Below, in pieces: positions 21,930 to 32,300 of a stretch of DNA of 64,000 nt. The notes below the pieces were generated by a model. That model had not been told where the DNA came from. It made no database searches and was given only the letters and a program-made list of their open reading frames with translations. How positions within the stretch are numbered: position 1 is the stretch's first letter; every line of letters starts with the position of its first letter. The translations under genes were made by a program, and so were the position numbers. Source of the DNA: a virus; the IMG/VR virus record IMGVR_UViG_3300008110_000220, positions 1-64,000 of that record. One strand, written 5' to 3'.

Positions 21930-21963
21930 TTGACTTCTTTGTTAAGGAATGTTAAGATAAATA
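21930..21963 (+). promoter_or_regulatory. psbD promoter, combined sigma70-type and late
   Basis: TTGACT (21930-21935), 17 nt, TAAGAT (21953-21958), overlapping GATAAATA (21956-21963). Confidence 0.6.
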
Positions 21964-21984
21964 TGAGAAACGATACAGGAGGTT

Positions 21985-23046
21985 ATGACTTCTTCAACTC
22001 TTTCACCGCCCATTTCACAGAGAGGTTGGTTCGATGTCCTTGATGACTGGCTTAAACGCGATCGCTTCATATTTGTGGGTTGGTCTGGACTACTACTTTT
22101 TCCCACTGCTTATCTTGCCCTTGGTGGCTGGCTTACTGGCACGACGTTTGTTACAAGCTGGTACACCCACGGGTTGGCGTCTAGTTACCTTGAGGGCGCT
22201 AATTTCCTTACAGCTGCTGTGTCGTCGCCTGCAGATTCTATGGGTCATTCTCTTCTTTTACTTTGGGGTCCAGAGTCTCAGGGAGATATCGTCCGTTGGT
22301 TCCAACTTGGGGGACTCTGGACTTTTGTGGCGCTCCACGGAGCCTTTGCCCTTATAGGTTTCATGCTTCGCCAGTTTGAGATTGCTCGCCTGGTTGGTAT
22401 CAGACCTTATAACGCAATCGCATTCTCAGGTCCTATTGCTGTGTTCGTCAGCGTATTCCTGATGTATCCTCTGGGTCAATCCAGTTGGTTCTTCGCACCT
22501 TCCTTTGGTGTTGCTGCTATCTTCAGGTTCCTTCTGTTCCTTCAGGGTTTCCACAATTGGACGCTAAACCCCTTCCATATGATGGGAGTTGCTGGTATAC
22601 TAGGAGGAGCACTACTCTGTGCTATTCACGGTGCAACAGTTGAGAACACACTTTATGAAGACAGTGATCAATCAAATACTTTCAAAGCGTTTGAGCCTAC
22701 CCAAGAAGAAGAAACTTATTCAATGGTTACTGCCAACAGATTTTGGTCCCAGATCTTTGGTATTGCTTTTTCTAATAAACGTTGGCTGCATTTCTTTATG
22801 CTTTTTGTACCCGTTATGGGCCTTTGGACTTCTTCTATCGGCATCATTGGTCTTGCTCTTAACCTAAGAGCTTATGATTTTGTATCTCAGGAAGTTAGAG
22901 CGGCAGAAGATCCAGAGTTTGAAACTTTCTACACGAAGAATATATTATTAAACGAGGGCTTGCGTGCTTGGATGGCTCCTGTGGATCAGATTCATGAAAA
23001 TTTTGTATTTCCAGATGAGGTTCTCCCAAGAGGGAATGCTCTCTAA
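21985..23046 (+). CDS. psbD: Photosystem II D2 protein
   Basis: A 353-residue full-length D2 core subunit: [21 protein letters not shown] at the start, the helix motifs [16 protein letters not shown] (His ligand to the special pair and iron) and [12 protein letters not shown], and the C-terminus [12 protein letters not shown]. It pairs with D1 in the photosystem II reaction centre. AGGAGGT lies 4 bases before the ATG, giving strong translation. No intron is present. It is uninterrupted and ends at a strong terminator. Confidence 0.97.
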   Translation: MTSSTLSPPISQRGWFDVLDDWLKRDRFIFVGWSGLLLFPTAYLALGGWLTGTTFVTSWYTHGLASSYLEGANFLTAAVSSPADSMGHSLLLLWGPESQGDIVRWFQLGGLWTFVALHGAFALIGFMLRQFEIARLVGIRPYNAIAFSGPIAVFVSVFLMYPLGQSSWFFAPSFGVAAIFRFLLFLQGFHNWTLNPFHMMGVAGILGGALLCAIHGATVENTLYEDSDQSNTFKAFEPTQEEETYSMVTANRFWSQIFGIAFSNKRWLHFFMLFVPVMGLWTSSIGIIGLALNLRAYDFVSQEVRAAEDPEFETFYTKNILLNEGLRAWMAPVDQIHENFVFPDEVLPRGNAL

Positions 23047-23062
23047 ATATGTCGTATAATAC

Positions 23063-23091
23063 AAGACCCCCCCTCAAAGGGGTCTTTTTTT
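23063..23091 (+). terminator. Intrinsic terminator after psbD
   Basis: AAGACCCC / AGGGGTCTT stem with CCCTCAA loop and T-tract. A TATAAT lies just before it. Confidence 0.9.
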
Positions 23092-23097
23092 AACTCT

Positions 23098-23352
23098 ATG
23101 AAGAAACAAAAAACACTCTGGCGTTTGTGGGCAAAAGCACTTGGCGAGAAGTCAGGTAAAAACGATAGAGAGTCTGATACTATTGCTATTATACGCACCC
23201 TTATTTTTATCACATACCTGATTACAAATATCGCAATCGTAGCAAACGCAATAAGACACTGGAATGATAACAACGGAAACACCATACAAACTCGCAGAGA
23301 TAATACGGGATACTTGGCCAAATCTTTACAGACCGCCAAAAAAGAAGTATAA
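23098..23352 (+). CDS. Small membrane protein
   Basis: An 84-residue protein with a basic start, a membrane segment (IIRTLIFITYLITNIAIVANAI, residues 31-52) and a polar basic tail. It follows the psbD terminator directly. Possibly envelope-related; family unknown. Confidence 0.6.
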   Translation: MKKQKTLWRLWAKALGEKSGKNDRESDTIAIIRTLIFITYLITNIAIVANAIRHWNDNNGNTIQTRRDNTGYLAKSLQTAKKEV

Positions 23353-23353
23353 T
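23325..23353 (+). promoter_or_regulatory. Sigma70-type promoter
   Basis: TTTACA (23325-23330), 17 nt, TATAAT (23348-23353), ahead of the 23376 gene and overlapping the end of the previous one. Confidence 0.6.
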
Positions 23354-23375
23354 GAAGAGAGACTAGAAAAACCAG

Positions 23376-23657
23376 ATGATCGGAAACCTTGAACCTGAGG
23401 AAAATGTAATGAGAAGTGCTGATTGGGTAGAACATCTTAATAGTGCTCTTCAAAAATTGAAATGGACTGCTGATGATGATATTGCTGTTGAAATCGGTGG
23501 AGTTGCTTTCAGTGGTATTAAGCAAACCGAAAGTGCAAATCCAAAGTGGTCAAAACCATACGGAACAATTTCCTATCAGAATGATGCCTTCATTGTAATT
23601 AAAAATAAAAGTAGAAGTCCAGTAGTTCCTTCGCAACCTAATAATGAAAAAGTATAA
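23376..23657 (+). CDS. Hypothetical protein
   Basis: A 93-residue protein (MIGNLEPEENVMRSADWVEHLN...), mixed alpha/beta (DDDIAVEIGGVAFSG). It overlaps the next gene by 14 bases. No domain recognised. Confidence 0.55.
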   Translation: MIGNLEPEENVMRSADWVEHLNSALQKLKWTADDDIAVEIGGVAFSGIKQTESANPKWSKPYGTISYQNDAFIVIKNKSRSPVVPSQPNNEKV

Positions 23658-23967
23658 TGACGAGCACTTTACAGTAAGAGAAAGAAGAACTCATAAAAAA
23701 ATTTGTGACTGTGGTAGTTTTGAAGATGCAAGAATGATGATGAGTCTGGACGGACCAAATCGTGAGATTGTAAAAAACAAGGTGCTGATGGACCAGGTAA
23801 TAGATATTGAAACTCCAAAGGCACTTCCAACCAATGAGATTGTCGTCAATATGGATGGTGGTGTTGGTGGTTCTTGGAAGGAAATATATGAAGAATTTGA
23901 TGATGCGTTTGGTGTTGAAAATCAAAAACAATTAAACCAGAGCGATGCCAAAGTTTTCGTACCCTAA
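23644..23967 (+). CDS. Hypothetical protein
   Basis: A 107-residue protein (MKKYNDEHFTVRERRTHKKIC...). The N-terminal basic part has a CDC pair; the C-terminal half is acidic and contains VVNMDGGVGGSWKE. Overlapping starts link it to its neighbours. Family unknown. Confidence 0.6.
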   Translation: MKKYNDEHFTVRERRTHKKICDCGSFEDARMMMSLDGPNREIVKNKVLMDQVIDIETPKALPTNEIVVNMDGGVGGSWKEIYEEFDDAFGVENQKQLNQSDAKVFVP

Positions 23968-24094
23968 TGACCCAAAGGATTCCAAGTGTCCTTATTGTGG
24001 TGAGTCTGGTAAACTTTGCTCTCATGTAGATAGTATGGCACGGGCATGGGCACGAGGAGCATGTAAGAGAATAAATATAGATAAGTCGCAGTAA
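23945..24094 (+). CDS. Small zinc-ribbon-like protein
   Basis: A 49-residue ORF with CPYCGESGKLCSH near residues 15-27, a likely metal-binding knuckle, and a basic tail. It overlaps the upstream gene and ends 3 bases before the HNH gene. Confidence 0.55.
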   Translation: MPKFSYPNDPKDSKCPYCGESGKLCSHVDSMARAWARGACKRINIDKSQ

Positions 24095-24097
24095 TTT

Positions 24098-24469
24098 ATG
24101 GGACCTCTACACTCTCCAAAAGAATACTTGTTTAATCTATACACAACAAGTTCTGGAGAGGCAAAACGAATGTGGAAGAAACATATAAAAGAGCAATGGA
24201 ATCATCAATGTGCTTATTGTGGATCAGGAGAAAATCTCACAATAGACCACATTGTTCCACAGTCCAAAGGTGGAATGGACTTCACAAAGAATGTAGTTTG
24301 CTGCTGTCACTCCTGTAATCAAGATAAGGGGTACGAGCATTGGAAACTGTGGTATGTTCAGCAAGAATTTTATAGTGAAGAAAGGATCAATAAAATAGAA
24401 GAGTGGATGAAACCAGATCCACCAGTAAACCTATTTAAATATCGTCCGAGAAGAAATAATTTTTCTTAA
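24098..24469 (+). CDS. HNH endonuclease
   Basis: A 123-residue protein with the full HNH core: CAYCGSGENLTIDHIVPQSK near residues 39-58, GGMDFTKNVVCCCHSCNQDKG. These give two CxxC metal knuckles and the DH catalytic pair. A C-terminal basic region may bind DNA. Free-standing position next to the tail-fibre block; a homing or packaging-linked role is open. Confidence 0.85.
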   Translation: MGPLHSPKEYLFNLYTTSSGEAKRMWKKHIKEQWNHQCAYCGSGENLTIDHIVPQSKGGMDFTKNVVCCCHSCNQDKGYEHWKLWYVQQEFYSEERINKIEEWMKPDPPVNLFKYRPRRNNFS

Positions 24470-24478
24470 TAAATATAA
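24467..24478 (+). promoter_or_regulatory. Late promoter for the tail-fibre block
   Basis: TTAATAAATATA, a late-type ATAAATA element about 45 bases before the first fibre gene. Confidence 0.5.
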
Positions 24479-24521
24479 GGAGCAGTATATACTGCTATTA
24501 AGGTAAATACCGAATCTAGTA

Positions 24522-25295
24522 ATGGCAGATCCTAAGATTATAATTAGGCGTAGTGCTACGCCTGGTAAAGTTCCTACTGAAAGTCAGCTATCTCTTGGTG
24601 AGTTAGCTATTAACACATATGACGGTAAACTTTATCTTGAGCAGGATCAGACATCAACAGGATTAGGTGTCACCGTAATAGCAGTTAATCCTTGGAGTGT
24701 TGGGATTGGCAGCACTGCATATAATACTTATTTTACCTCAGGTAATGTCGGTCTTGGATTAACAAATCCAACACAAAGATTGGACATTGATGGGGGAATA
24801 AGAATTCGTGGTGCATTATATGATAGTAATAATGTTGTAGGTGCTGCCGGATCAATCCTTACTTCAACTGGAATTGGAGTTAGTTGGACTACACCTTCTG
24901 CTGGTTCTGGTGGAAGTAGTGAATCCTATTGGTCATCTACCGTATTAGGAATACATACTCTTTCTAATGTTGGTATAGGAACTGAAATTCCAACATCAAA
25001 ACTGACTGTTTCTGGTGATGTAAATGTAAGTGGAGTAGTAACAGCTAGTGCATTTGTCGGTGATGGATCTGGACTAACTGGGATTGTTGCTGTTGGGTCT
25101 GGTATTGCAATTCAAGATGAAGGAATACAAGTTGGATCTGCAAGTACGACTCTTAATTTTGTTGGAACTGGTGTTTCTGCGTTTATTGTAGGTAATATAA
25201 CAGAAGTTGTTATAGATTTGCAAGGAAATCTTGATGGTGGATCGCCATCATCAAATTATGGTGGAATAGAAAATGTTAATGGAGGAGGCATTTAA
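24522..25295 (+). CDS. Tail-fibre-associated structural protein
   Basis: A 257-residue protein. The start (PKIIIRRSATPGKVPTESQL, then SLGELAINTYDGKLYL) resembles the N-terminal domain of the phage major tropism determinant, also seen at the head of many fibre proteins. The middle has short repeats (VGIGTEIPTSKLTVSGDV, VVTASAFVGDGSGLTG) typical of extended triple-beta fibres. It is first in a set of four consecutive fibre-type genes; likely a virion fibre or fibre-base component. Confidence 0.7.
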   Translation: MADPKIIIRRSATPGKVPTESQLSLGELAINTYDGKLYLEQDQTSTGLGVTVIAVNPWSVGIGSTAYNTYFTSGNVGLGLTNPTQRLDIDGGIRIRGALYDSNNVVGAAGSILTSTGIGVSWTTPSAGSGGSSESYWSSTVLGIHTLSNVGIGTEIPTSKLTVSGDVNVSGVVTASAFVGDGSGLTGIVAVGSGIAIQDEGIQVGSASTTLNFVGTGVSAFIVGNITEVVIDLQGNLDGGSPSSNYGGIENVNGGGI

Positions 25296-25300
25296 AAAAA

Positions 25301-26002
25301 ATGGCAACTAGAATTCAAATTAGAAGAGGAAGTTCTGCAGACTGGACAAATGCCAATCCAGTGCTTGCTGAAGGTGAGTTGGGTTTAGAATTAGATACTG
25401 GAAGAATTAAAGTTGGTTTAGGAACCACATCATGGAATTATCTTGATTATCGGTACGGTACTGCATCTGCTGGATCTAATACTGAAGTTATTTTCAATGA
25501 TAATTTAACTCTTGGAGCATCTTCTAACTTCACATTCGATAAAAACACTTCGGATCTTAAAATTGGTGGAGTCAGTGGAATAGGAATTAATACTAGCACT
25601 ATTAAAATCAATGGAACAGATGTTCTTTCATCAAATACACTTGGTTCTGGTATAGTTAATTCTTCACTTACATCTGTTGGTACTCTCAACCAGTTAAGTG
25701 TTTCTGGTATTGTAACCATAAGCACTTTAGATGTAACAACTGGTACTATTGATTACTTATCTGGTACTAATGTTTCCTATAGTGGTATTGGTACTATTGA
25801 AGGGACTTTAAATGTTGGAGCAGCTGGGACAGTTATTACCACATCTATTGGTGGTGAAGTTGGAATAAATTCCACTGTACCTACATATAAATTAGATGTT
25901 GGTGGAGATATAAATAGTTCGACAGATCTTAAAATTGATGGAATTAGTGTTCTTACCACAGCAAGTAATGATGCACTTGCACTTGCAATCGCACTAGGAT
26001 AA
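25301..26002 (+). CDS. Tail-fibre-associated structural protein
   Basis: A 233-residue protein: RIQIRRGSSADWTNANPVLA, then EGELGLELDTGRIKVGLG is a clear Mtd N-terminal-type domain. It is followed by fibre-like segments (LGSGIVNSSLTSVGTLNQLS, YKLDVGGDINSST). Paralogous in layout to 24522-25295. Probably a virion fibre part attached to the baseplate. Confidence 0.7.
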   Translation: MATRIQIRRGSSADWTNANPVLAEGELGLELDTGRIKVGLGTTSWNYLDYRYGTASAGSNTEVIFNDNLTLGASSNFTFDKNTSDLKIGGVSGIGINTSTIKINGTDVLSSNTLGSGIVNSSLTSVGTLNQLSVSGIVTISTLDVTTGTIDYLSGTNVSYSGIGTIEGTLNVGAAGTVITTSIGGEVGINSTVPTYKLDVGGDINSSTDLKIDGISVLTTASNDALALAIALG

Positions 26003-26007
26003 TAAAA

Positions 26008-26337
26008 ATGGCAAATTTATTTAAAAGTTATACTAAAGCAAATGTAGGAACTGCTGCAAGTGATATTTACACTGTTCCCGGCGCGACTACATCCGTAATT
26101 GTGGGACTGTGTTTGGTAAACACAGTAGAATATCCTATAAATGCTAATGTTCTTGTAGACAAGGCAGGTGCTTCTGATACAGTTTATCTTGCTAAAAGTT
26201 TAGAACTTTCAGATGGATCTCTTTATGAGTTTAATGGTGGCAATAAAATCATTTTAGAGACCGGTGATAAATTGCAGGTATTTTCCAATATATCTTCCAG
26301 TATTGATGTAATGTTGAGTATTCTAGAACAAACTTAG
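26008..26337 (+). CDS. Putative virion structural protein
   Basis: A 109-residue protein (MANLFKSYTKANVGTAASDI...), beta-rich, with a jelly-roll-like pattern (TSVIVGLCLVNTVEYPINAN). It lies within the fibre block, 11 bases before the giant fibre gene. A structural or fibre-capping role is inferred from context. Confidence 0.6.
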   Translation: MANLFKSYTKANVGTAASDIYTVPGATTSVIVGLCLVNTVEYPINANVLVDKAGASDTVYLAKSLELSDGSLYEFNGGNKIILETGDKLQVFSNISSSIDVMLSILEQT

Positions 26338-26348
26338 GGGTAAGATAG

Positions 26349-29300
26349 ATGGCATATTTCGGTAAGAAACCAGAAAGACTTCGTGGTAAGGTTTACGATT
26401 ATAATAATCAGGTTGGAGTAGCTGGATCCGTTTTAGTTTCTACAGGATCTTCTGTAGAATGGACATCTAGTAGTAGTGTTGTATCGCTAGGAATAGGAAC
26501 AAATAGAAATGCTGAATTTCAGCAAGTTAATGTTTCAGGAGTAACCACTTCAGCAGGTGGTTTTGTAGGTAATTTAACTGGAACTGCAACAACAGCAACA
26601 AATCTTTCTGATGCTGCAAATATTACTACTGGAACTATTAATGCCTCTAGATTATCTGGATCTTATGATATTGATATAAGTGGCAATGCTGCAACTGCAG
26701 ATTATGCTGATGTATCGGGTATTTCTACATATTCCACATCAGCAGGTATAGCAACTTATGCAACTACTGCGGGTATTGCAACAGCACTTCAGAACTCAAG
26801 AACATTTGAAATTACAGGAGACGTTGTTGCATCAGCGATCAGTTTTGATGGAACTGGAAATGTTTCATTAGCGGCAACTATTCAACCAAATTCAGTTGGA
26901 TTGGGAACCGATACGACTGGAGATTATGTAAGAGATATTACAGGAACTGCAAATCAAATTACCATAACTGGTGGCACTGGTGAAGGTTCGACACCAACAT
27001 TAAGTATTCCAAATCAATTCACAGTACCACAGGATATAGAAGTTACAAGAGATCTTCAAGTCAATCGTAATTTAAATGTTAACGGAAACATTACTATTGG
27101 TGGAACAACAGCGACATTACTTACAAGTGAATTAAAAATTTATGATCCAGATATTGTTCTTGGTTTTAGAACTGATGCATTTGGTAATGATGCTTCTAAT
27201 GATAATACTGCAAATCATGGTGGTATTGCTGTTGCATCAACTGAAGGTTCTCCACTAGTTAATCTTTTTATTGCTGGTATTGAAACTACGCCTACCACAT
27301 ATAAAAAGATTATGTGGTTCAAGGCGGGTGAATTTTCTGGACTTGGAACTGATGCTTGGTTATCAAACTATGCCGTTGGTATTGGTTCTACGCAAGTTCC
27401 TAATGGTGTTAGACTTGCTGCTGGAGCAGTCCAATTTACTGAAAGAGATTTAATTTCTGTTAGAAATATTAATTCATCCGGTATTATTACTTCGGATAGT
27501 GGGATTAGTGTATCTAATGGCGGGATTAATATAACAGGTGTCTCTACATTTGTTGATAGTGTTAAATTTAATTCAACTTTAAAAGATTATTTTGGTAATG
27601 TTGGTGCAGCTTCTTCTGTTTTAATTTCAACGGGGTCTGGAATTAAATGGGAATCAATTGAAACTGCGGCTTTACAAGGTGCTGAAGGTGCTCAAGGAAC
27701 TACAGGTGCTGAAGGTGCTCAAGGTGCTGTAGGGGATCAAGGTGCTCAAGGTGCTCAAGGATCTACAGGTGCTCAAGGTGCTCAAGGATCTACAGGTGCT
27801 GAAGGTGCTCAAGGAACCGCTGGTGCTCAAGGAACCGCTGGTGCTCAAGGAACCGCTGGTGCTCAAGGAACCGCTGGTGCTCAAGGATCTACAGGTGCTG
27901 AAGGTGCTCAAGGTGCTGTAGGGGATCAAGGTGCTCAAGGTGCTCAAGGAACCGCTGGTGCTCAAGGAACTACAGGTGCTGAAGGTGCTCAAGGTGCTCA
28001 AGGATCTACAGGTGCTCAAGGTGCTCAAGGATCTACAGGTGCTCAAGGTGCTCAAGGATCTACAGGTGCTCAAGGTGCTCAAGGATCTACAGGTGCTGAA
28101 GGTGCTCAAGGTGCTGTAGGGGATCAAGGTGCTCAAGGATCTACAGGTGCTCAAGGTGCTCAAGGAACCGCTGGTGCTCAAGGTGCTGAAGGTGCTCAAG
28201 GTGCTCAAGGAACCGCTGGTGCTCAAGGTGCTGAAGGTGCTCAAGGTTCCACAGGTGCTACTGGTGCTCAAGGAGTTCAGGGTGCTGATGGAAACTTTGG
28301 TGGTGCTACCTTCGACTATACATTTTCTACAAATACTACCGATAGCGACCCAGGAACAGGAACTCTGAAGTTTAGTGAGTCTCCTTTCTCTGGAGCACTA
28401 AACCTTTATATTGATTATACTGACGACAATGGAACTGATATTCAGTCGTTCTTGAGAACTATTGATGACTCTACCTCTACTATTAAGGGTCACTTTAGAA
28501 TTTCAAACCGACTTGATGCCTCAGACTTTGCTCTGTTTACTATTTCTTCAGTAACAGAGAACACTGGATATTTTGATGTAAGTTCTTCATACGTTTCAGG
28601 AAGTGCTACATCATTCTCCAATGGTGAAGACGTTATTATTACTTTTGCTAGAACTGGTGATAAGGGTGATACTGGAGCACAAGGAACCGCTGGTGCTCAA
28701 GGTTCCACAGGTGCTACTGGTGCTCAAGGTCCTCAAGGAACCGCTGGTGCTGAAGGTGCTCAAGGTGCTCAAGGAACCGCTGGTGCTGAAGGTGCTCAAG
28801 GTGCTCAAGGAACCGCTGGTGCTGAAGGTGCTCAAGGAACCGCTGGTGCTCAAGGTGCTGTAGGGGATCAAGGTGCTCAAGGAACCGCTGGTGCTCAAGG
28901 AACCGCTGGTGCTCAAGGAACCGCTGGTGCTCAAGGTCCTCAAGGAACCGCTGGTGCTGAAGGTGCTCAAGGTGCTCAAGGCGCCACTGGATCTGGTGCT
29001 CAAGGTGCTGATGGAGCACAAGGTTCAATAGGTGCCACCGGTGCTCAAGGTTCTACTGGTGTCACTGGTGCTCAAGGTTCTACTGGTGCTCAAGGTTCCA
29101 CAGGTGTCACTGGAGCACAAGGTAATGCTGGTGCCCAAGGTTCCACAGGTGCTACCGGTGCACAAGGTTCTATAGGTGCTCAAGGTTCCACAGGTTCCAC
29201 AGGTGCTCAAGGTGCTGATGGAGCACAAGGTTCCACAGGTGCCACTGGAGCACAAGGTTCCACAGGTGTCACTGGAGCACAAGGTAATGCTGGTGCCCAA

Positions 29301-32300
29301 GGTTCTACTGGTTCTATAGGTGCTCAAGGTTCCACAGGTTCCACAGGTGCTCAAGGTGCTGATGGAGCACAAGGATCTACAGGCTCTACAGGTGCTCAAG
29401 GTACAGCAGGAGCACAAGGATCTCAAGGAACTGCTGGTGCACAAGGTACGGCAGGAGCACAAGGATCTACAGGTTCTACAGGTGCTCAAGGTGCTGATGG
29501 AAACTTTGGTGGTGCTGCTTTTGATTACACATTTGATAGTTCAACAGTAGATAGCGATCCAACACAAGGTAAATTAAGATTAAATCAAGTTGGAATAACA
29601 ACAGCAAGTTATCTTTATATTCATAATGATGATGATAATAATGTAGATATTACAAGTTATTTACAAACAATTGATGATTCAACTTCTAATATTAAGGGAC
29701 ATTTCACAATTGCACAAAAAGGAAATACTGCATATTTTGGATTATTTTCAATTGTAGGTCTTCATACTGAATATACAAATTACTTTGCAGTTCCTATTTC
29801 TTATGTTTCTGGTATTACGACATCATTTACCAATAACCTTGATGTAATTATCACATTTGCTAGAACTGGTGATAAAGGAGATACAGGTGCACAAGGTTCT
29901 ACCGGTTCCACTGGAGCACAAGGATCTACAGGTTCCACTGGAGCACAAGGATCTACAGGTTCCACTGGAGCACAAGGAACTGCTGGTGCTCAAGGTGCTG
30001 ATGGATCTCAAGGTTCTACTGGTGTCACCGGTGCTCAAGGTTCCACAGGTGCCACTGGTGCTCAAGGTTCCACAGGTGCCACAGGTGCTCAAGGTGCTGA
30101 TGGAGCACAAGGTTCAATAGGTGCCACCGGTGCTCAAGGTTCTACTGGTGTCACTGGTGCTCAAGGTTCTACTGGTGCTCAAGGTGCTGAAGGTGCTGAA
30201 GGTGCTCAGGGTGCTGAAGGTGCTCAAGGAACCGCTGGTGCTCAAGGTTCCACAGGTGCTCAAGGTGCTGAAGGTGCTCAGGGTGCTGAAGGTGCTCAAG
30301 GAACCGCTGGTGCTCAAGGAACTGCTGGTGCTCAAGGATCTACAGGTGCTGAAGGTGCTCAAGGATCTACAGGTGCTGAAGGTGCTCAAGGAACCGCTGG
30401 TGCTCAAGGAACTGCTGGTGCTCAAGGTTCCACAGGTGCTACTGGTGCTGAAGGTGCTCAAGGAACCGCTGGTGCTCAAGGAACTGCTGGTGCTCAAGGT
30501 TCCACAGGTGCTACTGGTGCTGAAGGTGCTCAAGGTTCCACAGGTGCTACTGGTGCTGAAGGTGCTCAAGGAACCGCTGGTGCTCAAGGAACTGCTGGTG
30601 CTCAAGGTGCACAGGGTGCTGTTGGAGCACAAGGAGCTGATGGTAACTTCGGTGGCGCTACATTTGACTATACTTTCTCTACAAACATTACTGCTAGTGA
30701 CCCAGGAACTGGAATACTAAAGCTCAATAACGCTACAGTTTCATCTGCTACGGTTCTATACATTGATGATGTTGACGATAACTCTACAGATATTCAGTCA
30801 TTCTTAAGAACTATTGATGACTCTACTTCTACTATTAAGGGTCACTTTAGAATTTCTAATAGACTGAATGCTGACGACTTTGCTCTGTTCACTATCTCTA
30901 GTGTGACTGAGAACACTGGATACTTCACAGTCAGTTGTGGATATGTATCTGGTAGTGCTTCTTCATTCAGTGATAGTGAAGACGTTATCATCACCTTTGC
31001 TAGGACTGGTGATAAAGGTGATGTAGGTGCTCAAGGATCTACAGGTGCTCAAGGTGCTCAAGGAACCGCTGGTGCTGAAGGTGCTCAAGGTGCTCAAGGT
31101 GCCACTGGATCTGGTGCTCAAGGTGCTCAGGGATCTACAGGTGCTCAAGGATCTATAGGTGCTCAAGGTGCCACTGGATCTGGTGCTCAAGGTGCTCAAG
31201 GAACCGCTGGTGCTGAAGGTGCTCAAGGTGCTCAAGGATCTACAGGTGCTCAAGGTGCCACTGGATCTGGTGCTCAAGGTGCTCAGGGATCTACAGGTGC
31301 TCAAGGATCTATAGGTGCTCAAGGATCTACAGGTACTCAAGGTGCTCAAGGATCTACAGGTGCTCAAGGTGCCACTGGATCTGGTGCTCAAGGTGCTCAA
31401 GGAACCGCTGGTGCTGAAGGTGCTCAAGGTGCTCAAGGACCTGCAGGAGAGGGTGGCAGTGGATCTGGTGCTCAAGGTGCTCAAGGTGCTACTGGTGCTC
31501 AAGGTTTAGTAGGAGCACAAGGATCTACAGGTGCTCAAGGTGCTCAAGGATCTACAGGTGCTCAAGGATCTACAGGTGCTCAAGGTGCCACTGGATCTGG
31601 TGCTCAAGGATCTACAGGTGCTACTGGTGCTCAAGGATCTACAGGTGCTCAAGGTGCCACTGGATCTGGTGCTCAAGGATCTACAGGTGCTACTGGTGCT
31701 CAAGGATCTACAGGTGCTACTGGTGCTCAAGGTGCTCAAGGACCTGCAGGAGAGGGTGGCAGTGGATCTGGTGCTCAAGGTGCTCAAGGTGCTCAAGGTG
31801 CTCAAGGATCTACAGGTGCTCAAGGATCTACAGGTACTCAAGGTGCTCAAGGATCTACAGGTGCTCAAGGATCTACAGGTGCTCAAGGTGCCACTGGATC
31901 TGGTGCTCAAGGTGCTCAAGGAACCGCTGGTGCTACTGGTGCTCAAGGTGCTCAAGGACCTGCAGGAGGGGGTGTCGGTGGCGGTGGAGAATTCATTTTA
32001 AGTGGTTCTTGTGGGACCATTTACAGTTCAGAAGCAGGAACTGGTGGCACTGGACTCAATAATTTCTTTGCTGGTTATTGTGCTGGTCAATCCAACACCA
32101 GTGGATCCTTTAACTTCTTTGCTGGACAATGTGCTGGTGCCTGTAACACCACTGGATCCAATAACAACTTTATTGGACAAGGTGCTGGTGCCTGTAACAC
32201 CACTGGATCCTTTAACTTCTTTGCTGGACAATGTGCTGGTGCCTGTAACACCACTGGATCCAATAACAACTTTATTGGACAAGGTGCTGGTGCCTGTAAC

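Noticed and set aside
23043-23525. 160-residue minus-strand ORF after psbD
   Set aside because: It crosses the psbD terminator and two plus-strand genes, and is only an open shadow frame.
24522-26002. Possible diversity-generating retroelement, because of Mtd-type N-terminal domains
   Set aside because: No reverse transcriptase, no template/variable repeat pair and no C-type lectin domain seen in the window. The Mtd-type domain also occurs in ordinary fibres.
27672-31955. Several Ser/Thr/Leu-repeat frames on both strands over the collagen tracts
   Set aside because: Shadows of the Gly-X-Y coding repeat. They follow repeat boundaries and have no ribosome-binding sites.
27679-31976. CRISPR-like look of the repeat array
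   Set aside because: Repeat units are in frame, contiguous and encode Gly-X-Y. There are no spacers of even length, no leader and no cas genes.
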